DNA of 52,352 nucleotides from an uncultured beta proteobacterium (GTDB taxonomy: Bacteria > Pseudomonadota > Gammaproteobacteria > Burkholderiales > Burkholderiaceae_C): assembly GCA_903828235.1 (NCBI GenBank), contig CAIKLM010000148.1, positions 69,903-122,254 on the forward strand, written 5' to 3'. Numbering within the stretch: position 1 is the first letter of the stretch; every line of letters begins with the position of its first letter. A program made the position numbers and the translations under genes. Of the stretch, positions 1 to 8,163 are shown piece by piece. The notes below the pieces were generated by a model. It was not told the origin of the DNA, made no database searches, and saw nothing but the letters and a program-made list of their open reading frames with translations.

Positions 1-2
1 AG

Positions 3-518
3 CTCGGCGTGGCCGGCGGCATCGTGCAGATGATCAGCCACGGCTTCGTCTCGGGCGCGATGTTCCTGTGCATCGGCGTGCTCTACGACCGCGTGCACAG
101 CCGCGACATCGCCAGCTACGGCGGCGTGGCCAACACCATGCCGGTGTTCACCGCCTTCGCGGTGCTGTTCGCGATGGCCAACTGCGGCCTGCCGGGCACG
201 GCCGGCTTCGTCGGCGAGTGGATGGTGATCCTGGGCGCGGTGCAATACAACTTCTGGATCGGCCTGCTGGCGGCCACCACACTGGTGTTCGGCGCCGCCT
301 ACACGCTGTGGATGGTCAAGCGCGTGTACTTCGGCGACGTCGCCAACGACGACGTCAAGGCGCTCACCGACATCAACGGCCGCGAGTTCCTGATGCTGGC
401 GATCCTGGCCGTCGCCGTGCTGTGGATGGGCCTGTACCCCAAGCCCGTGACCGACGCGATGAACCCCGCGGTCACTGAGCTGCTGCGCCACGTGGCGGCG
501 TCCAAGATCCCGGGCTGA
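3..518 (+). CDS. nuoM: NADH-quinone oxidoreductase subunit M, C-terminal part (cut by window edge)
   Basis: This is the C-terminal ~171 residues of NuoM, one of the three antiporter-like membrane subunits of respiratory complex I, which couples NADH:quinone electron transfer to proton pumping. The reading frame is already open at the window edge, so the start is missing. The segments HGFVSGAMFLCIGVLYDR and GLPGTAGFVGEW are characteristic of NuoM, and several hydrophobic helices follow. The stop is 7 bases before the nuoN start, so the two genes are cotranscribed at the end of the nuo operon. Confidence 0.95.
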   Translation, partial: LGVAGGIVQMISHGFVSGAMFLCIGVLYDRVHSRDIASYGGVANTMPVFTAFAVLFAMANCGLPGTAGFVGEWMVILGAVQYNFWIGLLAATTLVFGAAYTLWMVKRVYFGDVANDDVKALTDINGREFLMLAILAVAVLWMGLYPKPVTDAMNPAVTELLRHVAASKIPG

Positions 519-525
519 GGAAACG

Positions 526-2004
526 ATGAACGCGATGAACTGGACCATCGTCCTGCCCGAGATCGTGCTGCTGGCGGCCGCCTGCGGCGTGCTGCTGGTC
601 GATCTCTTCTCCCGGCACCCCACCCGCGGCACCACGTTCTGGCTGACGCAGGCCTCGATCGCCGCCTTCGCCGTGCTGCACCTGCTGGCCCTGCAGGAGG
701 GTCGCACCGAGTACGGCATGGGGCAGATGGTGGTGGTCGATCCCATGGGCCACCTGCTGGCCTTCTTCGCCGCCATCGCGGTGATGATCACGCTGGCCTA
801 CGCCCGGCCCACGCTGGCCGCGCGCGACATGCTCAAGGGCGAGTTCTTCACGCTGACGCTGTTCGCGCTGCTGGGCATCGCGGTCATGTGCTCGGCGAAC
901 AACTTCCTCGTCGTGTACCTGGGCCTGGAGCTGATGAGCCTGAGCCTGTATGCGCTGGTGGCGCTGCGGCGCGACCACGCCATCAGCACCGAGGCGGCGA
1001 TGAAGTACTTCGTGCTCGGCGCGCTGGCCAGCGGCTTCCTGCTCTACGGCCTGAGCATGATGTACGGCGCCACCGGCTCGCTGGAGATCCCGAAGGTGTT
1101 CGAGCGCATCGCCGCCGGCGGCATCAACAAGGAGGTGCTGGTGTTCGGCACCGTCTTCGTGGTGGCGGGGCTGGCCTTCAAGCTGGGCGCCGCGCCGTTC
1201 CACATGTGGGTGCCCGACGTCTACCAGGGCGCCCCGACGGCGGTGACGCTGCTGATCGGCGGCGCGCCCAAGTTCGCGGCCTTCGCCATCACCATCCGCC
1301 TGCTGGTGGAAGGCATGCTGGGCCTGGCGGTCGACTGGCAGCAGATGTTCATCGTGCTGGCCGTGGCCAGCCTGGCGGTGGGCAACGTGGTGGCCATCGC
1401 GCAGACCAACCTCAAGCGCATGCTGGCCTACAGCACGATCGCGCAGATGGGTTTCATCGTGCTGGGCCTGTCGGCCGGCGTCGTCAACAACAACACCCTG
1501 TCGGCCGCCAACGCCTACAGCTCGGCCATGTTCTACCTGGTGAGCTACGTGCTCACCACGCTGGGCACCTTCGGCCTGATCATGCTGCTGTCGCGCCAGG
1601 GCTTCGAGAGCGAGCAGGTGGCCGACCTCTCCGGGCTGGCCAAGCGCTCGCCCTGGATGGCCGGCGTCATGACGGTGTTCATGTTCTCGCTGGCCGGCGT
1701 GCCGCCGATGATCGGCTTCTTCGCCAAGCTCAGCGTCATCCAGGCGCTGGTCACCACCAACGTGCCGCTGTACATCGTGCTGGCGGTGGTGGCGGTGCTG
1801 TTCTCGCTGATCGGCGCCTTCTACTACCTGCGCGTCGTCAAGGTGATGTGGTTCGACGAGCCCTCCGGCGCCGCGGTGCCGCAGCACGGCCAGGGGGTGA
1901 CGGCGCTGCTGGCGCTCAACGGCGCGGCGGTGCTGTTGTTCGGCCTGTTCTCGGGCGGGCTGATGGCGCTGTGCCGCGACGCCATCCAGCGCACGCTGAG
2001 CTGA
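526..2004 (+). CDS. nuoN: NADH-quinone oxidoreductase subunit N
   Basis: NuoN (492 aa) is an antiporter-like proton-translocating subunit in the membrane arm of complex I. The protein is hydrophobic throughout, with about 14 predicted membrane helices. Family motifs include FLVVYLGLELMSLSLYALVA, GAAPFHMWVPDVYQGAPT and LKRMLAYSTIAQMGF. The first two contain the conserved charged residues of the proton channel and the last the lysine region of the discontinuous helix. The start follows GAGGAAACG, a fair ribosome-binding site. Length is normal for the family, and the position after nuoM as last nuo gene is standard in Burkholderiales. Confidence 0.97.
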   Translation: MNAMNWTIVLPEIVLLAAACGVLLVDLFSRHPTRGTTFWLTQASIAAFAVLHLLALQEGRTEYGMGQMVVVDPMGHLLAFFAAIAVMITLAYARPTLAARDMLKGEFFTLTLFALLGIAVMCSANNFLVVYLGLELMSLSLYALVALRRDHAISTEAAMKYFVLGALASGFLLYGLSMMYGATGSLEIPKVFERIAAGGINKEVLVFGTVFVVAGLAFKLGAAPFHMWVPDVYQGAPTAVTLLIGGAPKFAAFAITIRLLVEGMLGLAVDWQQMFIVLAVASLAVGNVVAIAQTNLKRMLAYSTIAQMGFIVLGLSAGVVNNNTLSAANAYSSAMFYLVSYVLTTLGTFGLIMLLSRQGFESEQVADLSGLAKRSPWMAGVMTVFMFSLAGVPPMIGFFAKLSVIQALVTTNVPLYIVLAVVAVLFSLIGAFYYLRVVKVMWFDEPSGAAVPQHGQGVTALLALNGAAVLLFGLFSGGLMALCRDAIQRTLS

Positions 2005-2014
2005 ACCGCCGTCC

Positions 2015-2335
2015 GTGAACCACGCCGCCGAAGTCTGGACCGTCATCCTCGCCGCGCTGGTGCTGGCCAACCTGCCGTTCGTCAACGAGCGGCTGTTCAT
2101 CGTCGGCCCGCGCCGCGACAACAAGGCCCTGGCCTGGCGGCTGCTGGAACTGCTGATCCTGTTTGGCGTCGTGCTGGGCGTAGGGTGGCTGCTCGAGGAC
2201 CGCATCGGCCGCCGCCACGCGCAGGGCTGGCAGTTCTACGTGACCATGGGCGCGCTGTTCCTGACCTTCGCGTTCCCCGGCTTCGTGTGGCGCTACCTGC
2301 GCCGCGGGGCGCGCGGCACGGCGGCCGACGCCTGA
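2015..2335 (+). CDS. DUF2818 family small membrane protein
   Basis: This 106-residue protein starts with GTG ten bases after nuoN. It has three hydrophobic stretches, at about residues 7-20, 42-62 and 73-92, separated by short basic loops such as GPRRDNKA. The N-terminal part AALVLANLPFVNERLF is typical of DUF2818, a family of unknown function that is usually found directly downstream of nuoN in betaproteobacteria. That conserved position suggests it is cotranscribed with complex I and may help its assembly, but this is inference only. No ATG start is available in a sensible place. Confidence 0.85.
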   Translation: MNHAAEVWTVILAALVLANLPFVNERLFIVGPRRDNKALAWRLLELLILFGVVLGVGWLLEDRIGRRHAQGWQFYVTMGALFLTFAFPGFVWRYLRRGARGTAADA

Positions 2336-2342
2336 GCGAGCG

Positions 2343-2954
2343 ATGACCGCGCCCGCCGACGCGCACCTGCGCGAGACCGGGCTCGGTGGCCAGACGCTGC
2401 TGTCGGGCGGCTTCCTGGAGGTGCGGCGCGACATCGTGCGCCTGCCCGACGGTGCCACGGCCTCGCGCGAGTACATCCGCCACCCGGGCGCCGTGGCGGT
2501 GATCCCCATCCTCGACCTGGCGGCCGATCCCACGCTGGTGCTGGTGCGCCAGCACCGCTACCCGATCGACCGGGTGCTGCTGGAGTGGCCCGCGGGCAAG
2601 CGCGACGCCGGCGAGCCCACCATCGCCTGCGCGCAGCGCGAGCTGCTCGAGGAGACCGGCTACACCGCCACCGAGTGGGCCTGGGCCGGCTGGATCCACA
2701 ACGCCGCGGCCTACAGCAGCGAGGGCATCGCGCTGTGGTTCGCGCGCGGGCTGCTGCCGGGGCCCGCGCGGCCCGACGCGGGCGAGTTCGTCGAGGCGGT
2801 GACCCTGCCGCTGTCGGCCCTGGCGGCGCTCGACGCCCGTGGCGAGCTGACCGACGTGAAGACGCTCATCGGCTTGCACTGGCTGCAGGCGGCGCTGTCC
2901 GGCCATCGTTCATGGTCCTGGACCAGCGCAGGAAACGCCCGCGACGTAGCATGA
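2343..2954 (+). CDS. Nudix hydrolase, ADP-ribose pyrophosphatase type
   Basis: The 203-residue protein has a complete Nudix box (G-x5-E-x7-RELLEE-x-G) starting at GKRDAGE, followed by RELLEETGY; its glutamates bind the catalytic magnesium. The N-terminal beta-rich part (VRRDIVRLPDG, VLVRQHRYPID) matches the ADP-ribose pyrophosphatase (NudF-like) branch, which cleaves ADP-ribose to AMP and ribose 5-phosphate. The gene begins 7 bases after the DUF2818 gene, in the same run as nuoN. The exact nucleotide substrate cannot be read from the sequence. Confidence 0.9.
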   Translation: MTAPADAHLRETGLGGQTLLSGGFLEVRRDIVRLPDGATASREYIRHPGAVAVIPILDLAADPTLVLVRQHRYPIDRVLLEWPAGKRDAGEPTIACAQRELLEETGYTATEWAWAGWIHNAAAYSSEGIALWFARGLLPGPARPDAGEFVEAVTLPLSALAALDARGELTDVKTLIGLHWLQAALSGHRSWSWTSAGNARDVA

Positions 2955-2961
2955 AGGCACG

Positions 2962-3435
2962 ATGAAGGTCTTCGACCTACGCTGCCGCCACGACCACGCC
3001 TTCGAGGGCTGGTTCGCCTCCGACGACGACTTCCAGGCGCAGCTGGCGCGCGGCCTCGTCCGCTGCCCGCTGTGCGACGACGCCGAGGTGCGCCGGCTGC
3101 CGTCGGCGCCGCGGCTGAACCTTTCGGGTGCCCAGCAGCCGGTGCCGGCCCAGGCCCAGGCCCCGGCGGCGACGGAGGCGTCGTCGGCGCAGGCCGTCAC
3201 GCGCCCTGGCGACCTGCAGGCGGCGTGGCTGCAGGCCGTGCGCGAGCTGGTCGAGAAGACCGATGACGTCGGCGAGCGCTTCGCCGAAGAGGCCCGCCGC
3301 ATCCACTACGGCGAGACGCCGCAGCGCGGCATCCGCGGCCAGGCCTCGCCCGAGGAGCGCCATGCCCTGCGCGAGGAGGGCATCGAGACGGTGGCCATCC
3401 CGATGCCGGCGGCGCTGAAGGGCCCGCTCCAGTAG
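2962..3435 (+). CDS. DUF1178 family protein
   Basis: This 157-residue soluble protein opens with MKVFDLRCRHDHAFEGWF and has a CPLC pair about 25 residues later, the hallmark of DUF1178. The cysteines could form a small zinc-ribbon-like fold, though that is a guess. A low-complexity Pro/Ala/Gln linker around residues 58-75 separates this head from a helical C-terminal part containing RIHYGETPQRGIRG, also conserved in the family. No function is known. It is the last gene of the nuo-associated run. Confidence 0.88.
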   Translation: MKVFDLRCRHDHAFEGWFASDDDFQAQLARGLVRCPLCDDAEVRRLPSAPRLNLSGAQQPVPAQAQAPAATEASSAQAVTRPGDLQAAWLQAVRELVEKTDDVGERFAEEARRIHYGETPQRGIRGQASPEERHALREEGIETVAIPMPAALKGPLQ

Positions 3436-3451
3436 CCGGCGGTGCCGCCGG
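3436..3451 (+). terminator. short hairpin after the nuo-DUF1178 run
   Basis: The bases directly after the DUF1178 stop form CCGGCG-GTGC-CGCCGG, a perfect 6-base stem with a 4-base loop. There is no T-tract, so it is at best a weak or Rho-assisted terminator. The next gene has its own good ribosome-binding site, AGGAGA, seven bases before its ATG. Confidence 0.3.
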
Positions 3452-3487
3452 CCCGCGCTCCCTTATCCAACCCCAGGAGACTGCCGC

Positions 3488-4186
3488 ATGCAGCGTGTTG
3501 CCATCGTCACCGCCGCCGGCCGCGGCATCGGAGCCGCCGTCGCCCGGCGCCTGGCCGCCGACGGCTATGCGCTGGGGCTGCTGTCGCCGGGCGCCACGGT
3601 GGAGCCGCTGGCGGCCGAACTCGGCGGCGTGGCCGTCCGTGGCAGCGTCACCGAGCCGGCCGACCTGGAGCGCTTGGTGGCGCTGACCACCGAGCGCTTC
3701 GGCCGCATCGACGCCGCGGTCGTCAACGCCGGCCATCCGCCCAAGGGGCTGCTGCTGGAGATCCCCGACGCCGACTGGCGCGCTGGCTTCGACATGGTGT
3801 TCCTGTCGCTGGTGCGCACGGCGCGCCTGGTGACGCCGTGGATGGAGCGGCAGGGCGGCGGCGCCTTCGTGGCCCTGTCCTCTGCCTGGGCCTTCGAGCC
3901 GTCGAAGGGCTTTCCGCTGACGACGCTGCGCGCCGCGCTGGGCGCCTGGGTCAAGCTGTACGCCGACACGCACGCCGCGCGCGGCATCCGCATGAACGCG
4001 GTGCTGCCGGGCTTCATCGACAGCCTGCCTGAGAAGCCCGAGCGCCGCGCGGCCATCCCGGCCGGCCGCTACGGCAGCACGCGCGAGGTTGCCGACACCG
4101 TGGCCTTCCTGCTGTCGGACGGCGCGTCGTACATCACCGGGCAGAACCTGCGCGTCGACGGCGGGCTGATGCGCGGCTTGGCCTGA
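3488..4186 (+). CDS. SDR-family protein with altered catalytic motif
   Basis: The 232-residue protein has the Rossmann fold of short-chain dehydrogenases/reductases. It shows the cofactor motif TAAGRGIG (residues 8-15), the NAG motif (80-82), serines 131-132 at the catalytic serine position and the C-terminal YITGQNLRVDGG. The usual YxxxK is absent: the aligned residues are LTTLR (144-148), so both catalytic Tyr and Lys are replaced. It may be a divergent subfamily with different chemistry or a binding protein. An AGGAGA ribosome-binding site seven bases upstream supports the ATG chosen. It is convergent with the FAD oxidase that follows. Confidence 0.85.
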   Translation: MQRVAIVTAAGRGIGAAVARRLAADGYALGLLSPGATVEPLAAELGGVAVRGSVTEPADLERLVALTTERFGRIDAAVVNAGHPPKGLLLEIPDADWRAGFDMVFLSLVRTARLVTPWMERQGGGAFVALSSAWAFEPSKGFPLTTLRAALGAWVKLYADTHAARGIRMNAVLPGFIDSLPEKPERRAAIPAGRYGSTREVADTVAFLLSDGASYITGQNLRVDGGLMRGLA

Positions 4187-4193
4187 GAGCCGT

Positions 4194-4210
4194 GCGCCGC
4201 GGGGCGGCGC
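4194..4210. terminator. hairpin between convergent genes
   Basis: GCGCCGC-GGG-GCGGCGC is a perfect 7-base stem with a 3-base loop in the 26-base gap between the convergent SDR and FAD-oxidase genes. It is symmetrical, so it could end transcription from both sides. It has no T-tract. Confidence 0.45.
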
Positions 4211-4212
4211 GA

Positions 4213-5643
4213 TCAGAGCACGCGGCCCGGGTTCATCAGGCCCTGTGGGTCGAGCGCGGTCTTGATGGCCCGCATCAGGCCCAGTGCCACCGGGTGCTTG
4301 CGCGCCGCGAGCTCGTCGCGCTTGAGCGCGCCGATGCCGTGCTCGGCCGAGAACGAGCCGCCTTCCTGCGCCACGCTGTCGAACACCACCTGGTTGACGG
4401 CGTGCTCGTGCTCGGCCAGGAATCGCGGGCCGTCGTCGCCCGGCGGCGCCTGCACGTTGTAGTGCAGGTTGCCGTCGCCCAGGTGGCCGAAGTTCACCAG
4501 CCGCACGCCGGGCCAGCGCTGCCGCAGCAGCGCGTCGGTGCGCGCGCAGAAGCGCGGGATGGCCGAGACGGGCAGCGAGATGTCGTGCTTGACGTTGAGC
4601 CCCTCCTCGACCTGCGCCAGCGGGATCGACTCGCGCAGGTGCCACAGCGCACGGCTCTGCGCCAGGCTCTCGGCGACCACGGCGTCGGCCACCGAGCCCT
4701 GGCCGATGGCGGCCTCGAGCAGGCGCTCGAAGCGCTCGCGCGCCGGGGCCTCGCCTTCGACGTCGCTCTGCTCCAGCAGCACCGTCCAGGGCGCGCCAGG
4801 CAGCGGCCGGGGCAGGGCGGGGAAGTGCTGCGCCACGAGGTCAAGCGCGAAGCGGCCCATGACCTCGAAACCCGTGAGGCCCGCGCCCAGCCGCGCGCGC
4901 GCCAGGTTCAGCAGCGCCACGCAGTCGTCGAGGCTGCCGCAGGCGGCCAGCGCGGTGGTCACGGCGGCGGGCTGCGGCGCCAGCTTCAACGTCGCGGCGG
5001 TGATCACGCCCAGCGTGCCCTCGCTGCCGATGAACAGGTCGCGCAGGTCGTAGCCGGTGTTGTCCTTGCGCAGGCCCGACAGGCCGTCCCACACCTCGCC
5101 CGCGGCGGTGACGACCTCCAGCCCCAGGCACAGCTCGCGCGCGTTGCCCCAGCGCAGCACCTGCGTGCCGCCGGCGTTGGTGGCCAGGTTGCCGCCGATG
5201 GTGCAGCTGCCCTCGGCGGCCAGGCTCAGCGGCAGCAGCAGCCCCTGCGCGGCGGCTGCGTGCTGCAGCGCCTGCAGCACGCAGCCGGCCTCGGCAGTGA
5301 GCGTGAGGTTGGCGGCGTCGAGGCCGCGGACGCGGTTCAGCCGTTGCAGGCCCAGCAGCACCTGCGTGCCGCTGGCGTCGGGCACGCCGCCGCCCACCAG
5401 GCCGGTGTTGCCGCCCTGCGGCACGATGGCCGTGCCGTGAGCGGCGCAGGCGCGCACGACGGCGGCCACCTCGGCCGTGCTGCCCGGGCGCACCACGGCC
5501 GCGGCGCGGCCGCGCCAGCGGCGGCGCCAGTCCTGCTCCCAGGCCGTGAGGTCGGCGCCGTCGGCGGGCGTCAGCACGTGGGCCGGGCCCACGGCGGCGC
5601 GCAGCGTGTCCAGCAGCGCCACGCTGCCGGGGGTGGCGTTCAC
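4213..5643 (-). CDS. FAD-binding oxidase (GlcD / D-lactate dehydrogenase-like)
   Basis: This 476-residue flavoenzyme belongs to the FAD_binding_4 plus FAD-oxidase_C family, which oxidizes 2-hydroxy acids such as glycolate, D-lactate or D-2-hydroxyglutarate. The N-terminal FAD domain carries PQGGNTGLVGGGVP, NLATNAGGTQVLRWG and FIGSEGTLGVIT. The C-terminal domain carries HLGDGNLHYN, the metal/substrate-binding region, and SAEHGIGALK. It lacks the iron-sulfur partners GlcE/GlcF, so it is a stand-alone type; the substrate is unknown. The start is GTG, overlapping the stop of the upstream DUF2069 gene by four bases (GTGA), which implies translational coupling. Confidence 0.9.
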   Translation of the reverse strand: MNATPGSVALLDTLRAAVGPAHVLTPADGADLTAWEQDWRRRWRGRAAAVVRPGSTAEVAAVVRACAAHGTAIVPQGGNTGLVGGGVPDASGTQVLLGLQRLNRVRGLDAANLTLTAEAGCVLQALQHAAAAQGLLLPLSLAAEGSCTIGGNLATNAGGTQVLRWGNARELCLGLEVVTAAGEVWDGLSGLRKDNTGYDLRDLFIGSEGTLGVITAATLKLAPQPAAVTTALAACGSLDDCVALLNLARARLGAGLTGFEVMGRFALDLVAQHFPALPRPLPGAPWTVLLEQSDVEGEAPARERFERLLEAAIGQGSVADAVVAESLAQSRALWHLRESIPLAQVEEGLNVKHDISLPVSAIPRFCARTDALLRQRWPGVRLVNFGHLGDGNLHYNVQAPPGDDGPRFLAEHEHAVNQVVFDSVAQEGGSFSAEHGIGALKRDELAARKHPVALGLMRAIKTALDPQGLMNPGRVL

Positions 5644-6062
5644 GGCGCGGCGGCCTCGGCCAGGCGGCGGCCCTGGCGCAGCCGCCAGCGCACGTACATC
5701 GCGCAGGCCGCGAACAGCACCAGGGACAGCGCCAGCTGCCCCAACGCCAGCGCCTGCGACAGGCCGGTCTCGACGATGCCGCGGGTCATCGCCTCCAGCG
5801 CGTACAGCCAGACCAGCAGGCTCAGCCAGCGGAAGGTGTAGAGCCGGTGGCGCAGCAGCCCCGCGATGCAGAACAGCAGCGGCACCACCTTGACGGCCCA
5901 GGTGCCGCTGCCGGTGGGCGCCAGCCACAGCTCCCAGGCCAGGCCCAGCGCCACGAGGCCCAGCACCGAGGCCAGCGCGATGTCGCGCGCGCGGCGCACG
6001 GCGGGGTCGGGGCTGGCGGCGACGGGGGCGGGTCCTTCGGGAATCGGGGCGTCGATGGGCAT
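5640..6062 (-). CDS. DUF2069 family membrane protein
   Basis: The 140-residue protein has four hydrophobic segments, at about residues 28-46, 55-72, 78-95 and 102-122, with basic ends (MYVRWRLRQGRR). This topology and the segments LRHRLYTFRWLSLLVWLY and EAMTRGIVE match DUF2069, a small inner-membrane family of unknown function. It overlaps the FAD-oxidase gene downstream by four bases. Its start codon lies only five bases from the divergent YihY gene start, so the promoters of both genes must reach into the opposite coding region. Confidence 0.88.
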   Translation of the reverse strand: MPIDAPIPEGPAPVAASPDPAVRRARDIALASVLGLVALGLAWELWLAPTGSGTWAVKVVPLLFCIAGLLRHRLYTFRWLSLLVWLYALEAMTRGIVETGLSQALALGQLALSLVLFAACAMYVRWRLRQGRRLAEAAAP

Positions 6063-6067
6063 GCGGC

Positions 6068-7342
6068 ATGATAGACAGCATGTCCAAGCCCCTGCCGGCC
6101 GGCACCCGCGGCCCCAGCGGCAGCGCGTCGGCCACCGCTGCCGAGCTGGCGCGAGAGCTGCCCGAGACGCTGCGCCGCTGGCCCTGGCAGGAAACGCTGC
6201 GGGTGCTGGCGCGCCGCTTCAAGGAAGACCGCCTCGGCCTGACGGCCGGCAGCCTGACCTTCACGACGCTGATCGCGCTGGTGCCGCTGGTCACCGTGAT
6301 GCTCGCGGCCTTCACCGCGTTTCCCATGTTCGCGGGCTTCGAGCGCGCGCTGCAGGAGTACTTCATCCGCAACCTCGTGCCCGACGGCATCGCCCGGCCG
6401 GTGCTGCGGGGCCTCACCGTGTTCGCCGGCAACGCGCGCGGGATGGGCACGCTGGGGCTGGTGCTGCTGGTGGCCACCGCGCTGGCGCTGCTGCTCACCA
6501 TCGACCGCACGCTCAATGCCATCTGGCGCGTGCGCAAGCCGCGGTCCCTGGGTCAGCGCGTGCTGGTGTACTGGGCGGCGCTCACGCTGGGGCCGCTGGC
6601 GCTGGGCATGAGCCTCACCGCCACCTCGCTGGCCGTGTCGGCGTCGCGCGGCTGGGTGTCGGCGCTGCCCGGCGGCGTGTCGCTGCTCGTCGACCTGCTG
6701 CAGTTTGCCGTGCTCGCGCTGGCGGCCGCGGGGCTTTACCACTTCGTGCCCCACACCGCCGTGCGCTGGCGCCACGCCATGGCCGGCGGCGTGTTCGTGG
6801 CGCTGGCCTTCGAGGGCGCGAAGTGGCTTCTGGCCTGGTACCTGGAGCGCGTGCCCAGCTACAGCGCCGTGTACGGCGCCTTCGCCGCCGTGCCCATCCT
6901 GATGCTGTGGGTGTACCTGGTGTGGGTGGTGGTGCTGCTGGGCGCGGTGATCGCTGCCTATGCGCCCAGCCTGTCGATGCGCGTCGCCCTGCGCCCGGCG
7001 GTGCCGGGCTGGCGCTTCGAGCTCGCCCTGGCCGTGCTGGCGCGGCTGCAGGCCGCGCGCCAGGGCCCCGACCGCGGGCTCTCGCTGTCGGCGCTGGCCG
7101 AGGCGCTGCGCACCGACCCGCTGCAGCTCGAGCCGCTGCTGGAACTGCTGTCGCGGCTGGACTGGGTGCAGAGCCTCGACGAGGGCGACGCGCCCCGCCA
7201 CGTGCTGCTGGTGGACCCGGCGGCCACGCCGCTGGAGCCCCTGGTGCGCGAGACGCTGTGGCAACCCGGCGCTGCCGGCGGCCCTGCCTTCCGGCGCGGC
7301 GGGCTGGGGTCGTTGACGCTGGCCGAGGCCCTGGCCGCCTGA
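6068..7342 (+). CDS. YihY/UPF0761 family inner membrane protein
   Basis: This protein of 424 aa (420 from the second ATG at 6080) belongs to the YihY (BrkB-like) family of six-helix membrane proteins. The segments RRFKEDRLGLTAGSLTFTTL, TIDRTLNAIWRVRKPRS and GAVYGAF-like VYGAFAAVPILMLWVYLVW are characteristic. After the membrane domain, which ends near residue 300, comes a soluble tail of ~120 residues resembling the winged-helix-like extension found in some members. The function is unresolved; older RNase BN claims are not supported for the family. The stop overlaps the ATG of the next gene. Confidence 0.9.
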   Translation: MIDSMSKPLPAGTRGPSGSASATAAELARELPETLRRWPWQETLRVLARRFKEDRLGLTAGSLTFTTLIALVPLVTVMLAAFTAFPMFAGFERALQEYFIRNLVPDGIARPVLRGLTVFAGNARGMGTLGLVLLVATALALLLTIDRTLNAIWRVRKPRSLGQRVLVYWAALTLGPLALGMSLTATSLAVSASRGWVSALPGGVSLLVDLLQFAVLALAAAGLYHFVPHTAVRWRHAMAGGVFVALAFEGAKWLLAWYLERVPSYSAVYGAFAAVPILMLWVYLVWVVVLLGAVIAAYAPSLSMRVALRPAVPGWRFELALAVLARLQAARQGPDRGLSLSALAEALRTDPLQLEPLLELLSRLDWVQSLDEGDAPRHVLLVDPAATPLEPLVRETLWQPGAAGGPAFRRGGLGSLTLAEALAA

Positions 7343-8142
7343 TGGACGCGCGGCGTCGCTCGTGGCTGCTGGCCGCCCCGGCCCTGCTGCTGGGCTGCGG
7401 TGGCGGCGGTGGCGACGGCCCCGCCCCGCCGGCGCCGCTGCAGGGCACGGTGCAGACCATCGTCGTGCCGGCGCGGGCGCTGGGCGCGGACTACGCGGTG
7501 CGCCTGTACACGCCGCCCGCCGCCACCGGCCCGCGCGCGGCCTTGCCGCTGTGGGTGGTGCTCGACGGCGAGAACTGGCTGGAGGCCGTGGCGCGGGCGT
7601 CCGAGGCCGCGGGCACGCCGGTGCTGGTGGCGGCCGTGAACAGCGCGTCGCGGCGCGACCTCGACTACGTGCCGCCCAATGTCTGCACCGCGGGCGGCGG
7701 CGGGCAGGCAGCCTACCTGGCCTTCCTGCGCGGCGAGCTGCTGCCCGCGGTGCAGGCGCAGTTCGGCGGCCACACCGGGCGCCGCGTGCTGTGGGGCCAC
7801 TCGCACGGCGGCGGCTTCGTGCTGCACGCGCTGCTGGCCGATCCGGGCGGCTCGCCTGCCTTCGACGACCACGTGGCCTGCGACGCGTCGCTGGGCTGCT
7901 ATTTCGACGCCGCCGTGGGCTGGCAGGCGGCCTACGCCGCGGTGGCGCAGCGGCTGCCGGCGCGCCTGCACCTGTCGCACACCAGCGCCGGCAACGTGCT
8001 GTCGAACCTGCCCTGGGGCGATGCGCTGGCGGCGCGCGGCTTCGAGGGCCTGGTCATGCGGCGCCAGGGCTACACCGGCAGCCACGGCGGCATCGTGCCG
8101 CAGGCGGTGGCCGACGCGATGGCCTGGCTGGCGGGCGGCTGA
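7342..8142 (+). CDS. alpha/beta-hydrolase lipoprotein (esterase D-like)
   Basis: The 266-residue protein has an arginine-rich N-terminus, a short hydrophobic stretch and the lipobox LLGC with the lipidated Cys19, followed by a glycine-rich spacer, so it should be a membrane-anchored periplasmic lipoprotein. The body fits the esterase D / IroE-type alpha/beta hydrolases: an oxyanion-side segment LPLWVVLDGE, the nucleophile elbow GHSHG with Ser154, and a late SHGG as a likely catalytic His. Four cysteines suggest disulfides. The ATG overlaps the YihY stop (TGATG), implying coupling. The natural ester substrate is unknown. Confidence 0.8.
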   Translation: MDARRRSWLLAAPALLLGCGGGGGDGPAPPAPLQGTVQTIVVPARALGADYAVRLYTPPAATGPRAALPLWVVLDGENWLEAVARASEAAGTPVLVAAVNSASRRDLDYVPPNVCTAGGGGQAAYLAFLRGELLPAVQAQFGGHTGRRVLWGHSHGGGFVLHALLADPGGSPAFDDHVACDASLGCYFDAAVGWQAAYAAVAQRLPARLHLSHTSAGNVLSNLPWGDALAARGFEGLVMRRQGYTGSHGGIVPQAVADAMAWLAGG

Positions 8143-8163
8143 GGCCCGCGGCCGCCCGCGCGC

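Noticed and set aside
472..2205. A 577-codon minus-strand frame opposite nuoN
   Set aside because: It is a low-complexity shadow of nuoN with no recognizable motif.
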